Origin: JADKHR01 sp041917295
GTDB lineage: Bacteria > Elusimicrobiota > Elusimicrobia > FEN-1173
Direction: 5' to 3'
DNA: 64,000 nt
Assembly: GCA_041917295.1 (NCBI GenBank)
Contig: JAYRXX010000025.1
Coordinates: 62,001 to 126,000 of the forward strand
The stretch's first letter is position 1, and each line of letters starts with the position of its first letter. Positions 1-7,470 of the stretch are shown here, piece after piece. The notes beneath the pieces are model-generated. The model was not told the origin of the DNA. It saw only the letters and a list, made by a program, of their open reading frames with translations, and ran no database searches. Both the position numbers and the translations under genes were made by a program.

Positions 1-301
1 GAAATTTATTTCGTCGGGGCCCATCGTGGTGACGGCGTGGCGGGGGGCGGAGGTGGTTCGAAAAATCCGGGCGTTGATCGGGTCCACCAACCCGGCCGAG
101 GCCGCCGCCGGAACGTTCCGTGCCCAATGGGGCACCGACAACCGGCGCAACCTGATCCACGCTTCGGATTCTCCCGCGTCGGGATTGCGGGAGACCGCTT
201 TCTTCTTTACGCCGGAGGAACTGGCGCCGTACGATCCGATGCTCTGGTCCCGCCCCGAATACGCCCCGCCCGCACCGGTTCTTACTCAGAAGATCACGTA
301 A
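1..301 (+). CDS. ndk: Nucleoside-diphosphate kinase, C-terminal part (5' end outside window)
   Basis: The frame is open from base 2 to the TAA at 299-301, so about 99 C-terminal residues are visible of a family usually near 140. NDK transfers the gamma-phosphate from ATP to NDPs in the cytoplasm through a phospho-histidine. The sequence shows the family signature: SSGPIV near the start, then GSTNPAEAA, GTFRAQWG, and RNLIHASDSP, whose His (bases 158-160) is the expected active-site residue, followed by ASGLRETAFFF. The tail after FFF (about 24 residues, Pro-rich) is ordinary for bacterial NDKs. A GTG at base 26 lies inside the conserved region and is not the start. Confidence 0.93.
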   Translation, partial: KFISSGPIVVTAWRGAEVVRKIRALIGSTNPAEAAAGTFRAQWGTDNRRNLIHASDSPASGLRETAFFFTPEELAPYDPMLWSRPEYAPPAPVLTQKIT

Positions 302-302
302 A

Positions 303-344
303 CCCCGGCGGTAGCGCGGTCAGCTTTCGCCGGGATGACGGAAT
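303..344. repeat. REP-like hairpin in the ndk downstream gap
   Basis: CCCGGCG and CGCCGGG arms flank a 17-base loop and are followed by GATGACGG. The same hairpin-plus-GAATGACGG layout occurs at 16471-16509, suggesting a small dispersed intergenic repeat. It lies between the convergent ndk and STAS-like genes and could also end transcripts, although no T-run follows. Confidence 0.4.
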
Positions 345-394
345 TGTTGAAAAAGACACCGTGGAACCCTGGGACTTATTGGAGCTTCGTGGGT

Positions 395-685
395 CTACGC
401 GCTTTCTTGCATGTAGTCAACAACAATGCCGATGATCTTTCGAACCGCTTCGTTGCAGGATTTGAATTCGATTCGGTCCAAAACGGCGGATCCGTGTTTT
501 CGAAGAAGGTCACTGATGAGGGCGTGAATAAAGGATTGGGTGGCCGCCTCCACGCCCGCGAAGTCCAACACGACGGTGTCCCCGGATTCCAGGGCGGGAA
601 GAATTTCACCCAGACGCAGGGCTCTGGCCGCGTCCTTGTTTTCGGCGAAACTTCCCGCGTGGGCGAGCAGGCGGATCTGTTTCAT
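395..685 (-). CDS. STAS-like domain protein (DUF4325 type)
   Basis: This small protein (96 aa) consists almost entirely of one alpha/beta STAS-like domain. The core reads GDTVVLDFAGVEAATQSFI, which matches the strand-turn-helix pattern of STAS anti-anti-sigma proteins. The rest (residues ~55-90) is a helix rich in charged residues. DUF4325-type STAS-like proteins are known to pair with GHKL ATPases; here the start codon overlaps the stop of the upstream ATPase gene by 4 bases (ATGA), so the two are translationally coupled. By analogy with SpoIIAA/SpoIIAB it may be a phosphorylatable or switchable partner, but no sigma factor is adjacent and the target is unknown. Confidence 0.75.
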   Translation of the reverse strand: MKQIRLLAHAGSFAENKDAARALRLGEILPALESGDTVVLDFAGVEAATQSFIHALISDLLRKHGSAVLDRIEFKSCNEAVRKIIGIVVDYMQESA

Positions 686-1644
686 GTGAACCGGGGTTGT
701 TTAAACCGTTCCCGTCTTCGTTCGCGTATGGCGGATGAGTATGTGTCTCGTATCGCGTCCAGAAGTTTGGAGAACGCCTCGGTTTGACCAAGCGATATAT
801 CGACCCCGACGACGGTCCCCGGCCAATAGGGCATGTCGGATTCGGTGGAATGCCGGTCTTTGAACGGATCGGCGCGAAGCGAGGGGTTGCGGCCGGTCCT
901 TTTTTTTAAAAGTTTGTAAAACCCATTTCCGCTGTAGATCACGAAAAAATCCCGATTCACGCTCGCGATGGATTTGACGAAAAACAATCCCGCGCCGGCA
1001 TTTTGATCGGTGCCTCCTTCCCGCGCGGTGGCGCCCGTAATTCCCGGGGTTAAGGCCAAGCGAATGGCCTCCAAATCCGATGGGGCCCTGTGGGAGCGGT
1101 TGATGGTGGTTTTGATGCCAACGCCCGTGTCGGCAATCCCGATGCGAAGGGTGTGGCTTTTCTTGTAGTACTGGGCGCAGAGAAACGCGCCGTGGGGAGA
1201 TTCGGCATGCTCGATCACGTTTCGCACAAGTTCGCTGACAATGTATCCCAGGGTTTTCGAGGGATCGGGGTCGAGGTGCAGCAACGGGATCATCTCTGTA
1301 ATGAAAGCGCTCAGCTCATTGGAAGTCCGAATTTGCGTCAGGGGGATGAACCGCCCCGCTGGTTCATGTTCCTGCAAGACGATGTCCGAGTCGATCCCAA
1401 GAGTTCGCATGAGGCCCATGCGCACAAAATAGCCTGATGACGCCGCCTCAAATTTCCCACAAAAGATATTTTCGGGTTTAACGCGTTGTCCAAGGGCGGC
1501 CAACATGGATAGAACCATCGGATGAACGGACATCCATCGGTCGTTTGCCGTGATTTCCAGGATGTCTGGTTGTGAAGGATCAAAACCGCGTAAAAAGGGA
1601 TCAATGTTCCCAAGGAATGCGCTGTTTGGGATGTGTATTTTCAT
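682..1644 (-). CDS. GHKL (histidine-kinase-like) ATPase partnered with a STAS-like protein
   Basis: The 320-aa protein has a unique N-terminal ~100 residues and a GHKL ATP-binding fold at ~110-300. The N box is SELVRNVIEH (E138, N142), the G1 box is IADTGVGI (D172), and the G2 box is NAGAGLFFVKS (217-225). There is no DHp/phospho-acceptor His region or transmembrane segment, so it is not a classical sensor kinase; it resembles anti-sigma or switch ATPases. It is first in a two-gene operon with the STAS-like gene. The start ATG (1642-1644) sits about 8 bases after a perfect -10 box, so the mRNA is predicted to be leaderless. No Shine-Dalgarno sequence is present, consistent with that. Confidence 0.78.
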   Translation of the reverse strand: MKIHIPNSAFLGNIDPFLRGFDPSQPDILEITANDRWMSVHPMVLSMLAALGQRVKPENIFCGKFEAASSGYFVRMGLMRTLGIDSDIVLQEHEPAGRFIPLTQIRTSNELSAFITEMIPLLHLDPDPSKTLGYIVSELVRNVIEHAESPHGAFLCAQYYKKSHTLRIGIADTGVGIKTTINRSHRAPSDLEAIRLALTPGITGATAREGGTDQNAGAGLFFVKSIASVNRDFFVIYSGNGFYKLLKKRTGRNPSLRADPFKDRHSTESDMPYWPGTVVGVDISLGQTEAFSKLLDAIRDTYSSAIRERRRERFKQPRFT

Positions 1645-1652
1645 TATAACGA

Positions 1653-1681
1653 ATTATACCGGGATTCCTGGGTATTGTCAA
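1653..1681 (-). promoter_or_regulatory. Consensus sigma-70 promoter of the GHKL/STAS operon
   Basis: Read on the minus strand, TTGACA (1681-1676) and TATAAT (1658-1653) are exact consensus boxes with a 17-base spacer. The predicted transcription start falls at about 1646-1644, at or next to the ATG. Confidence 0.85.
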
Positions 1682-1701
1682 TACACCTAAATTCCCGGTA
1701 T
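1656..1701. promoter_or_regulatory. Nested palindrome overlapping the promoter (candidate operator)
   Basis: Outer arms ATACCGGGA (1656-1664) and TCCCGGTAT (1693-1701) are perfect inverted repeats. An inner palindrome GTATTG-T-CAATAC (1672-1684) has almost the same centre (1678). Together they cover the -35 box, the spacer and part of the -10, the position expected for a repressor site. Confidence 0.6.
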
Positions 1702-1759
1702 TTATTTGTTAATTATCGGTCTTGGCCGAGACCGGTAAAATGGATGGATTCTCCCCGCG

Positions 1760-2299
1760 TTAAACCGTAACCACCCGGATGTTGGGATCCAGCATCCGCT
1801 GAAGCAGGTTTTGGATGGCGAACAAGGTCCCCGCGGACGCGCTGGGACAACTGCCGCAGGCGCCTTGGTAATGAACCGTTAACAGCCCGTCTTGATAATC
1901 CAATATTTCCAGTCCGCCGCCGTCGCCGGCCAAGGCGGGGCGAATGTTTTCATCAATGATTTGTTCGATGCGGGCGCGGATGTCGTCATTGGAGGCGGCG
2001 CCGGTCGAGGCGGGGGCGGAGGGTTTGACCGCTTCGCCGCGCGTTTCGATGGCGGATTTAAGCCGCGGTTCGAGTTGGTCCCAATCGGCCTCGGGCCGTT
2101 TGGTGACCGTCACGAACCGGTCGAGGATGAACACCGAGGCCACGGGGCCCGCGGCGAACAGGGCTTCGCTCAGAGCGTGGGTTTTGGCGTCGGCGGCGTT
2201 TTCAAAAGACAGGGCCCCCCTCTCCACCAACCGATTGTCCGTAATAAATTTAAGCGCATCCGGGTTGGGCGTTCCTTGAACCTCGACAACTTTGACCAT
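1760..2299 (-). CDS. NifU/Nfu-family iron-sulfur cluster scaffold or carrier
   Basis: The 179-aa protein has an N-terminal Nfu_N domain (residues ~3-85, beginning VVEVQGTPNPDALKF), an Ala/Pro linker (~90-103), and a C-terminal NifU-like domain (~105-179). The C-terminal domain carries the CxxC pair C148-GS-C151 that binds a transferred 4Fe-4S cluster. This two-domain layout is that of eukaryotic/alpha-proteobacterial NFU1-type carriers, which deliver clusters to apo-enzymes in the cytoplasm. A strong SD (AAAGGAGG) lies 6-7 bases before the ATG. It is a single gene, divergent from rho. Confidence 0.9.
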   Translation of the reverse strand: MVKVVEVQGTPNPDALKFITDNRLVERGALSFENAADAKTHALSEALFAAGPVASVFILDRFVTVTKRPEADWDQLEPRLKSAIETRGEAVKPSAPASTGAASNDDIRARIEQIIDENIRPALAGDGGGLEILDYQDGLLTVHYQGACGSCPSASAGTLFAIQNLLQRMLDPNIRVVTV

Positions 2300-2389
2300 G
2301 GGGGGCCTCCTTTCGACGAAGATACATTATACCAAGCGCGGGAGGGGGTGTCCACGGTGCGCGTTTGGACGGACCCGGAAAAAATGGCC

Positions 2390-2417
2390 TTGACAGAATG
2401 GCGGGGGCGGGTATAAT
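2390..2417 (+). promoter_or_regulatory. Promoter for rho, with a ~150-base leader
   Basis: TTGACA (2390-2395) and TATAAT (2412-2417) are separated by 16 bases. Transcription would start near 2424, leaving about 150 bases of untranslated leader before rho. Long leaders permit Rho autoregulation in other bacteria; no specific rut site or riboswitch was recognised here. The 2300-2576 gap otherwise holds only the divergent nfu SD. Confidence 0.75.
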
Positions 2418-2576
2418 AACGCGCGCCAGAACTTGGATGGGGCCGAGGATCGGTCCCGATGGCCAGAAAACGATTGATTCGAAAAATCATCCACACACGA
2501 CCGTTCGGCATGATACCCTGGGGTCCCGTCGGGAATCCAGGAATAATGCCCGGCCGGAACCTCTAAGGAGTCCTCC

Positions 2577-3956
2577 ATGGACCAGCATTCCCACACCTCG
2601 CAACCCACTTCTTCCGCCTCGCCGGCCCCCGTGCCGCCCGCGGCGCCGGCGACGTTGCCCGCCGCCAATGGGTCGCCGTCGTCCAGTCCCAAAATTTTGA
2701 AAGCCGCCATGCTTTCCCGCGCGCCCATGGGTGAACTGATGAAATTGGCGTCGGATTTGAAAGTGTCCATCGCTGGCATGCGCCGCCAGGAAATCATCGC
2801 CCGGTTGCTGGAAGCCCACGCCCGGGAATCGGGTGAACTGGTGCGCCAAGGGGTTTTGGAAATTCTGCAGGACGGGTTTGGGTTCCTGCGCAGTCCGGAC
2901 TACAACTATCTGTCGGGCCCCGACGACATTTACATCAGCCCGTCCCAAATCAAACGCTTTTCGTTGCGCAAAGGCGACACCGTTGCCGGCCAGGTCCGGC
3001 CGCCCAAAGATCAAGAGCGGTTTTTCGCGCTTCTTCAGGTCCACACCATCAACGGCGATCCCGTGGACAAGGCCCTTCGGCGGCCGTTGTTCGACAACCT
3101 CACGCCGCTGTATCCCCAGAACCGCCTGAACCTTGAAACCAAAAAAGACGAAATCAACACCCGCGTCTTGAACTTGGTGGCGCCCATCGGCAAAGGCCAG
3201 CGCGGGTTGATCGTGGCCGCGCCGCGTACCGGCAAAACCATTTTCCTTCAAAAAATCGCCAACGCCATTTCGGAAAACCATCCGGAAGTGGACATGATCG
3301 TTCTTCTGATTGACGAACGGCCGGAAGAAGTGACCGACATGCAACGGTCCGTGAAAGGGGAAGTCATTAGTTCCACGTTCGATGAGCCCGCCGACCGGCA
3401 CGTGCAGGTGGCCGAAATGGTTATCGAAAAGGCCAAGCGCCAAACCGAGTGCGGCAAAGACGTGGTCATCTTATTGGACTCGATCACGCGGTTGGCCCGG
3501 GCTTACAACACGGTTACCCCGTCCTCGGGACGGGTGTTGTCGGGCGGGTTGGATTCGAACGCCCTCCAGCGGCCCAAACGGTTTTTCGGCGCCGCCCGCA
3601 ACATCGAAGAGGGAGGCAGTTTGACCATCGTGGCCACGGCCCTGGTCGAAACGGGCAGTCGCATGGACGACGTGATCTTTGAAGAATTCAAGGGCACCGG
3701 CAATATGGAAGTTTATTTGGACCGGAAATTGGCCGATCGGCGTGTGTTCCCGGCCATCGACATGCACCGCTCGGGGACCCGCAAAGAAGAGCTGTTGCTG
3801 ACCCAAGACGAGCTGAACAAGGTGTGGGTGTTGCGCAAAGTGCTGTCGTCCATGACCCCGGTGGACGCCATGGAACTGTTGATTGAAAAAGTATCGGCCA
3901 CGAAATCGAACAAAGATTTTTTGCGGTCCATGGAAGTGTCCAGCATCAATAAATAG
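2577..3956 (+). CDS. rho: Transcription termination factor Rho
   Basis: The 459-aa protein has a ~40-residue Pro/Ala/Ser-rich N-terminus, a Rho_N helical domain (~45-85), an OB-fold RNA-binding domain (~88-165; DGFGFLRSPDYNY), and a RecA-like ATPase. The Walker A is AAPRTGKT (214-221), differing from the common APPKAGKT at the PK position. The Walker B strand and Q/R-loop regions follow: VVILLDSITRLARAYN near 296-311, and a conserved C-terminal half with RRVFPAIDMHRSGTRKEELL. Rho is a hexameric RNA helicase that ends untranslated transcripts. A good SD (AAGGAG) precedes the ATG. It is followed 14 bases later by the M23 peptidase gene. Confidence 0.98.
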   Translation: MDQHSHTSQPTSSASPAPVPPAAPATLPAANGSPSSSPKILKAAMLSRAPMGELMKLASDLKVSIAGMRRQEIIARLLEAHARESGELVRQGVLEILQDGFGFLRSPDYNYLSGPDDIYISPSQIKRFSLRKGDTVAGQVRPPKDQERFFALLQVHTINGDPVDKALRRPLFDNLTPLYPQNRLNLETKKDEINTRVLNLVAPIGKGQRGLIVAAPRTGKTIFLQKIANAISENHPEVDMIVLLIDERPEEVTDMQRSVKGEVISSTFDEPADRHVQVAEMVIEKAKRQTECGKDVVILLDSITRLARAYNTVTPSSGRVLSGGLDSNALQRPKRFFGAARNIEEGGSLTIVATALVETGSRMDDVIFEEFKGTGNMEVYLDRKLADRRVFPAIDMHRSGTRKEELLLTQDELNKVWVLRKVLSSMTPVDAMELLIEKVSATKSNKDFLRSMEVSSINK

Positions 3957-3970
3957 CGGCAGGGGGGCGA

Positions 3971-4999
3971 ATGGGCAAACGCAAGTCGGTTTTGCCGCAA
4001 ACAGCGGTGCCGTCCACGGAGGGGGGGGAAACCCGCCCGAACCGCCGGGCCGGCCTGTTTCGGCCCAAACGGCCGACGGATGTGTTGACGGCCGGAATTG
4101 TCGCGGCTGTGGTGGTGTCGGTGGCCGCGTTGGGGGGCGCGTCGTTTCAATTGCCTTCCGGCGGGGCGGCGTTTTCGGAGTCGTTTTTGCTTTCGGTTGG
4201 TTATCCCGCCCCGGGTCCAACCCCGGACCTTTTTCAAACCCTCGGTAAACTCCAGCGGGTTATCGTTGGTCAATACGAAGTCCGTCCCAAAGACACCCTG
4301 GCGTCTTTGTCCAAAACCTTTGGGTCCGGGCCAGACTTTTTGCGCAGTACCAACCGGCTCCATTCGGCCCAGTTAAGTCCCGGAAAAACCATCCTTGTCC
4401 ACAATGGGCTGGGAATGTTGTATCAGGTTCGGGAAAACAAAGGCCGCTCTGAAACCCTCCACGACATCGCCAAACGTTACAACCTGTCTCCGGTCCAATT
4501 GGCCCGGGCGAACCAATTGCCGGGCGTCTCTCTTCTCTCCGACCAGGGGCTGGAACCGGGTCGGGTTTTGTTTTTGCCATCGGTGCGGTTGCGGTTTACC
4601 GATTATTTGATGCCGGTGGCCTGGTCGCGCGGACAGCGGATGACCTCGTCGGGGTTCGGATACCGCCGCCATCCCGTCTTGAAAACCCGCCGTTTTCACC
4701 AGGGAGTGGATTTTCCCCGTCCCCCGGGATCGCCTGTCCGCTCGGTCCGGGAAGGGGTGGTCATTTTTGCCGGCTGGCGGGGTTCCTACGGCCGTTTGGT
4801 CATTCTGAAACATCCCGGCGGAATGCGGACATGGTACGGACATCTTTCCGCTATTACCGTTGAACCAGGCCAACGGGTGGCCGCCGGCGTTTTGATCGGC
4901 CGCGTGGGCAGTTCCGGATTAACCACCGGGCCGCACCTCCATTTTGAGGTCCGCGACCGCTACGGCCGCGCCTTAAATCCCAAAAAGTTCTTATTTTAA
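3971..4999 (+). CDS. LysM / M23 peptidoglycan metallopeptidase
   Basis: The 342-aa envelope protein begins with a basic N-terminus and a single transmembrane segment (~39-57), then two LysM-like modules (~100-145 and ~150-205) that bind glycan chains, then an M23 endopeptidase domain (~222-340). The zinc ligands are visible as H243xxxD247 (HQGVD) and H322xH324 (PHLHFE), with another catalytic-site His at 291. All ligands are intact, so it is probably an active DD- or LD-endopeptidase rather than a degenerate EnvC/NlpD-type activator. It sits just after rho; the SD is GGCAGGGGGG. Confidence 0.9.
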   Translation: MGKRKSVLPQTAVPSTEGGETRPNRRAGLFRPKRPTDVLTAGIVAAVVVSVAALGGASFQLPSGGAAFSESFLLSVGYPAPGPTPDLFQTLGKLQRVIVGQYEVRPKDTLASLSKTFGSGPDFLRSTNRLHSAQLSPGKTILVHNGLGMLYQVRENKGRSETLHDIAKRYNLSPVQLARANQLPGVSLLSDQGLEPGRVLFLPSVRLRFTDYLMPVAWSRGQRMTSSGFGYRRHPVLKTRRFHQGVDFPRPPGSPVRSVREGVVIFAGWRGSYGRLVILKHPGGMRTWYGHLSAITVEPGQRVAAGVLIGRVGSSGLTTGPHLHFEVRDRYGRALNPKKFLF

Positions 5000-5083
5000 G
5001 ATAGAATATCAAGAACCATCAGGCCGCGGTTGCGGCTATTCACGTCAGTTGGATCCATTTAAAAATAAAAGAGAGAGGGTGTC

Positions 5084-5470
5084 ATGAAAGAAGGGATTCA
5101 TCCCACATATCAACAGATCACCGTGACCTGCGCTTGCGGAAAATCGTGGATCACCGGATCGACAGCCAAACAGATTCGTTTGGAAATTTGTTCCAATTGC
5201 CATCCGTTTTACACCGGACGCCAAAAGTTGATGGACACGGCGGGTCGTGTGGAACGGTTTGAAAAGAGATACGCCTCCACCGGCGGAAAAACCGTTGAGC
5301 GCAAACCGGTCGTCAAAAAAGCTGCCCCCGCGCCCAAACCCGCCGCCAAAAAGGCCGTGAAGGTGCTCACCAGCACCCCGAAACCGGGCACCAAAGAAAA
5401 ACCGGGCAAATCCCCCAAATCGGCTAAACCGGCCAAGACCGGAAAACCCGAAAAAGCGCCTGCGAAGTAA
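5084..5470 (+). CDS. rpmE: 50S ribosomal protein L31 with a long basic tail
   Basis: Residues 1-66 form a zinc-type L31: KEGIHPTYQ start, C16xC18 and C36xxC39 ligands, and HPFYTG followed by RVERFEKRY. After that comes a ~60-residue tail of Lys, Pro and Ala repeats (KPAKTGKPEKAPAK-like) that ordinary L31 proteins (65-75 aa) lack. The tail is low-complexity and positively charged and probably contacts rRNA. An SD (GAGAGAGGG) lies just before the ATG. The upstream 84-base gap contains a GCCGC-GGTT-GCGGC hairpin, a possible leader structure. Confidence 0.95.
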   Translation: MKEGIHPTYQQITVTCACGKSWITGSTAKQIRLEICSNCHPFYTGRQKLMDTAGRVERFEKRYASTGGKTVERKPVVKKAAPAPKPAAKKAVKVLTSTPKPGTKEKPGKSPKSAKPAKTGKPEKAPAK

Positions 5471-5548
5471 CCCCCTCCTTCATTCCCGACTTCCTTTGAG
5501 CCGGCTCGTCCGTAAAGACGTGCCGGCCAAAGGCGGATCGGTGACTCC

Positions 5549-6619
5549 ATGAATCCCAAATTAGAACAGTTGGAAAGCCGGTTGACCGTTCTCAACGAAC
5601 GGTTAGCGGATCCGTCTGTTCAGAGGTCCCCCGAATCTCATGAGCTGGCTCGGGAATTTAAACGGTTGGATCCCATCGTCCAAAAAATCCGCGTTCTTCG
5701 CCGGGTGGAATCCGAAATTCATCAGGCCGAAAGCCTGCTTTCCTCCTCCGAACCGGACTTGAAAGCGCTGGCGGAAGAAGAACTGAAAAATTTACGGAGC
5801 CAATCGGTCGGTCTGGCGGCGGAGTTGGACGAATTTTTGATTCCCCGCGATCCCCGGGACGGGCGGGACGTGATCATCGAAATACGCGCCGGAACCGGCG
5901 GCGACGAAGCGGCCCTGTTCGGAGGGGACCTTTACCGGATGTATTCCCGCTACGCCGCTGAGCTGGGGTTCGCGGTGGAACCCTACGACTCGTCCCCGTC
6001 CGGGATGGGCGGGTTTAAAGAAATTGTTTTCGGGGTTCGGGGAAACGGGGCCTATTCCCGGTTTAAGTATGAAAGCGGCGTTCACCGCGTTCAACGGGTT
6101 CCGGACACGGAGGCGTCGGGCCGCATCCACACCTCCACGGCCACCGTGGCGGTGTTGCCGGAAGCCGACGAGGTGGAAGTGTCCATCAACCCCGCGGACC
6201 TGCGTATTGACACCTACCGGGCCTCCGGCGCCGGGGGCCAGCACGTGAACAAAACCGAGTCCGCCATTCGGATCACCCATCTTCCCTCGGGCATTGTGGT
6301 GGCCTGCCAAGAAGAACGCAGTCAAATGAAAAACCGCGCCCGGGCCTTTTCGATGCTCCGCGCCAAACTGCACCAGGCCGAACAGGAACGCCTGGAGTCC
6401 GAACGGCGGGACCTGCGCCGAAGCCAGGTGGGAACCGGCGAACGCACTGAAAAAATCCGCACCTACAATTTTCCCCAAGACCGCGTGACCGATCACCGCA
6501 TCAACCAAAACTTCCATAATTTGCCGGGCATATTGGAGGGCCGTCTGGGCCCACTTCACGCCGCGCTGTGGCAAGCGGAAAAGGCCGAACGCATGGCTCA
6601 GGCCGCGTCGGTTTCGTGA
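5549..6619 (+). CDS. prfA: Peptide chain release factor 1
   Basis: The 356-aa protein has the class I release factor layout: N-terminal helical domain, stop-codon recognition domain with the RF1-type PxT tripeptide (PDT, 185-187 in VQRVPDTEASGRIHTS), and the peptidyl-tRNA hydrolysis loop GGQ (229-231 in ASGAGGQHVNKTES). PxT rather than SPF marks RF1 (UAA/UAG). The length is typical. It is followed by prmC with a 4-base overlap (GTGA), the usual prfA-prmC pairing, since PrmC methylates the Gln of GGQ. Confidence 0.98.
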   Translation: MNPKLEQLESRLTVLNERLADPSVQRSPESHELAREFKRLDPIVQKIRVLRRVESEIHQAESLLSSSEPDLKALAEEELKNLRSQSVGLAAELDEFLIPRDPRDGRDVIIEIRAGTGGDEAALFGGDLYRMYSRYAAELGFAVEPYDSSPSGMGGFKEIVFGVRGNGAYSRFKYESGVHRVQRVPDTEASGRIHTSTATVAVLPEADEVEVSINPADLRIDTYRASGAGGQHVNKTESAIRITHLPSGIVVACQEERSQMKNRARAFSMLRAKLHQAEQERLESERRDLRRSQVGTGERTEKIRTYNFPQDRVTDHRINQNFHNLPGILEGRLGPLHAALWQAEKAERMAQAASVS

Positions 6620-7470
6620 CCACGGTCGCGGCGCCCCCGGCCACGGCGGCGGAGGCGATGGCGTTGGCGGCGGAGCGCCTCAAAGGGGCGGGTCTGCCGA
6701 ACGCGCAGTTTGAGGCCAAGCAGTTGGTGGCCCGGTGTTTGGGCCTGGCGCCGGCCCGGCTCGATTTTCAGAGCCATCGGCCGTGGACGCCCGCCGACGA
6801 CGCTCTTTTGAACGTGTGGCTTGGCCGGCGGGAAAACCGGGTTCCGTTGGCGTATGTGTTGGGCGAATGGGATTTTATGGATTTCACATTAACGGTGACA
6901 CCTGACGTGTTGATCCCCCGGCCGGAAACGGAAGAGCTGTTTGCCGCGGCGGCCTCCGCCGTCGGAGACAAGGCAGTCGCCGTGGCCGATGTGGGCACCG
7001 GCGCGGGCGGACTGGCGTTGGCGGCGGCGCGGCGCTGGCCGTCGGCGAAGGTCACGGCCGTGGACGTTTCGGCCGCCGCCCTGGCGGTGGCCCGTTGGAA
7101 CGCCCGCCGTTGGGGATTGGAAAATCAAATTCGCTTTGAGCAACATGATTTAATTTCTGGAGAGGCCGAATACGATTTGGTGTTAGCCAATCTTCCTTAC
7201 GTGGCGACATTCGAGTTGAATGGACTGGAACCGGAGTTGGCGTGGGAACCCCGGTTGGCTCTCGACGGCGGCGGGGACGGGTTGGATGTGGTGCGGCGGT
7301 GTGTTCCGTTGGCGCGGCGCGCGTTGCGTCCGGGGGGACAACTGTGGCTTGAGGTGGGGCACGCCCACGGGAGCCGGACCGAGGCCCTGTTGGCTCACGC
7401 GGGCTTTCAGTCGGTTCAAGCGCATCCCGATTTTGCGGGAATTCGGCGGTTTGTTGGAGGAACCCGATGA
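6616..7470 (+). CDS. prmC: Release factor glutamine methyltransferase PrmC (HemK)
   Basis: From the GTG at 6616, which overlaps the prfA stop, the protein is 284 aa, the normal family size. An N-terminal helical RF-binding domain (~1-90) precedes a SAM-dependent Rossmann domain with motif I VADVGTGAGG (123-132) and the IPRPETEEL segment (~100-108). The substrate-Gln loop reads NLPY (192-195) in place of the canonical NPPY. It N5-methylates the GGQ glutamine of RF1/RF2. The in-frame start at 6568 would overlap prfA by 52 bases and adds no conserved sequence. It overlaps murA by 4 bases (ATGA). Confidence 0.93.
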   Translation: MTTVAAPPATAAEAMALAAERLKGAGLPNAQFEAKQLVARCLGLAPARLDFQSHRPWTPADDALLNVWLGRRENRVPLAYVLGEWDFMDFTLTVTPDVLIPRPETEELFAAAASAVGDKAVAVADVGTGAGGLALAAARRWPSAKVTAVDVSAAALAVARWNARRWGLENQIRFEQHDLISGEAEYDLVLANLPYVATFELNGLEPELAWEPRLALDGGGDGLDVVRRCVPLARRALRPGGQLWLEVGHAHGSRTEALLAHAGFQSVQAHPDFAGIRRFVGGTR

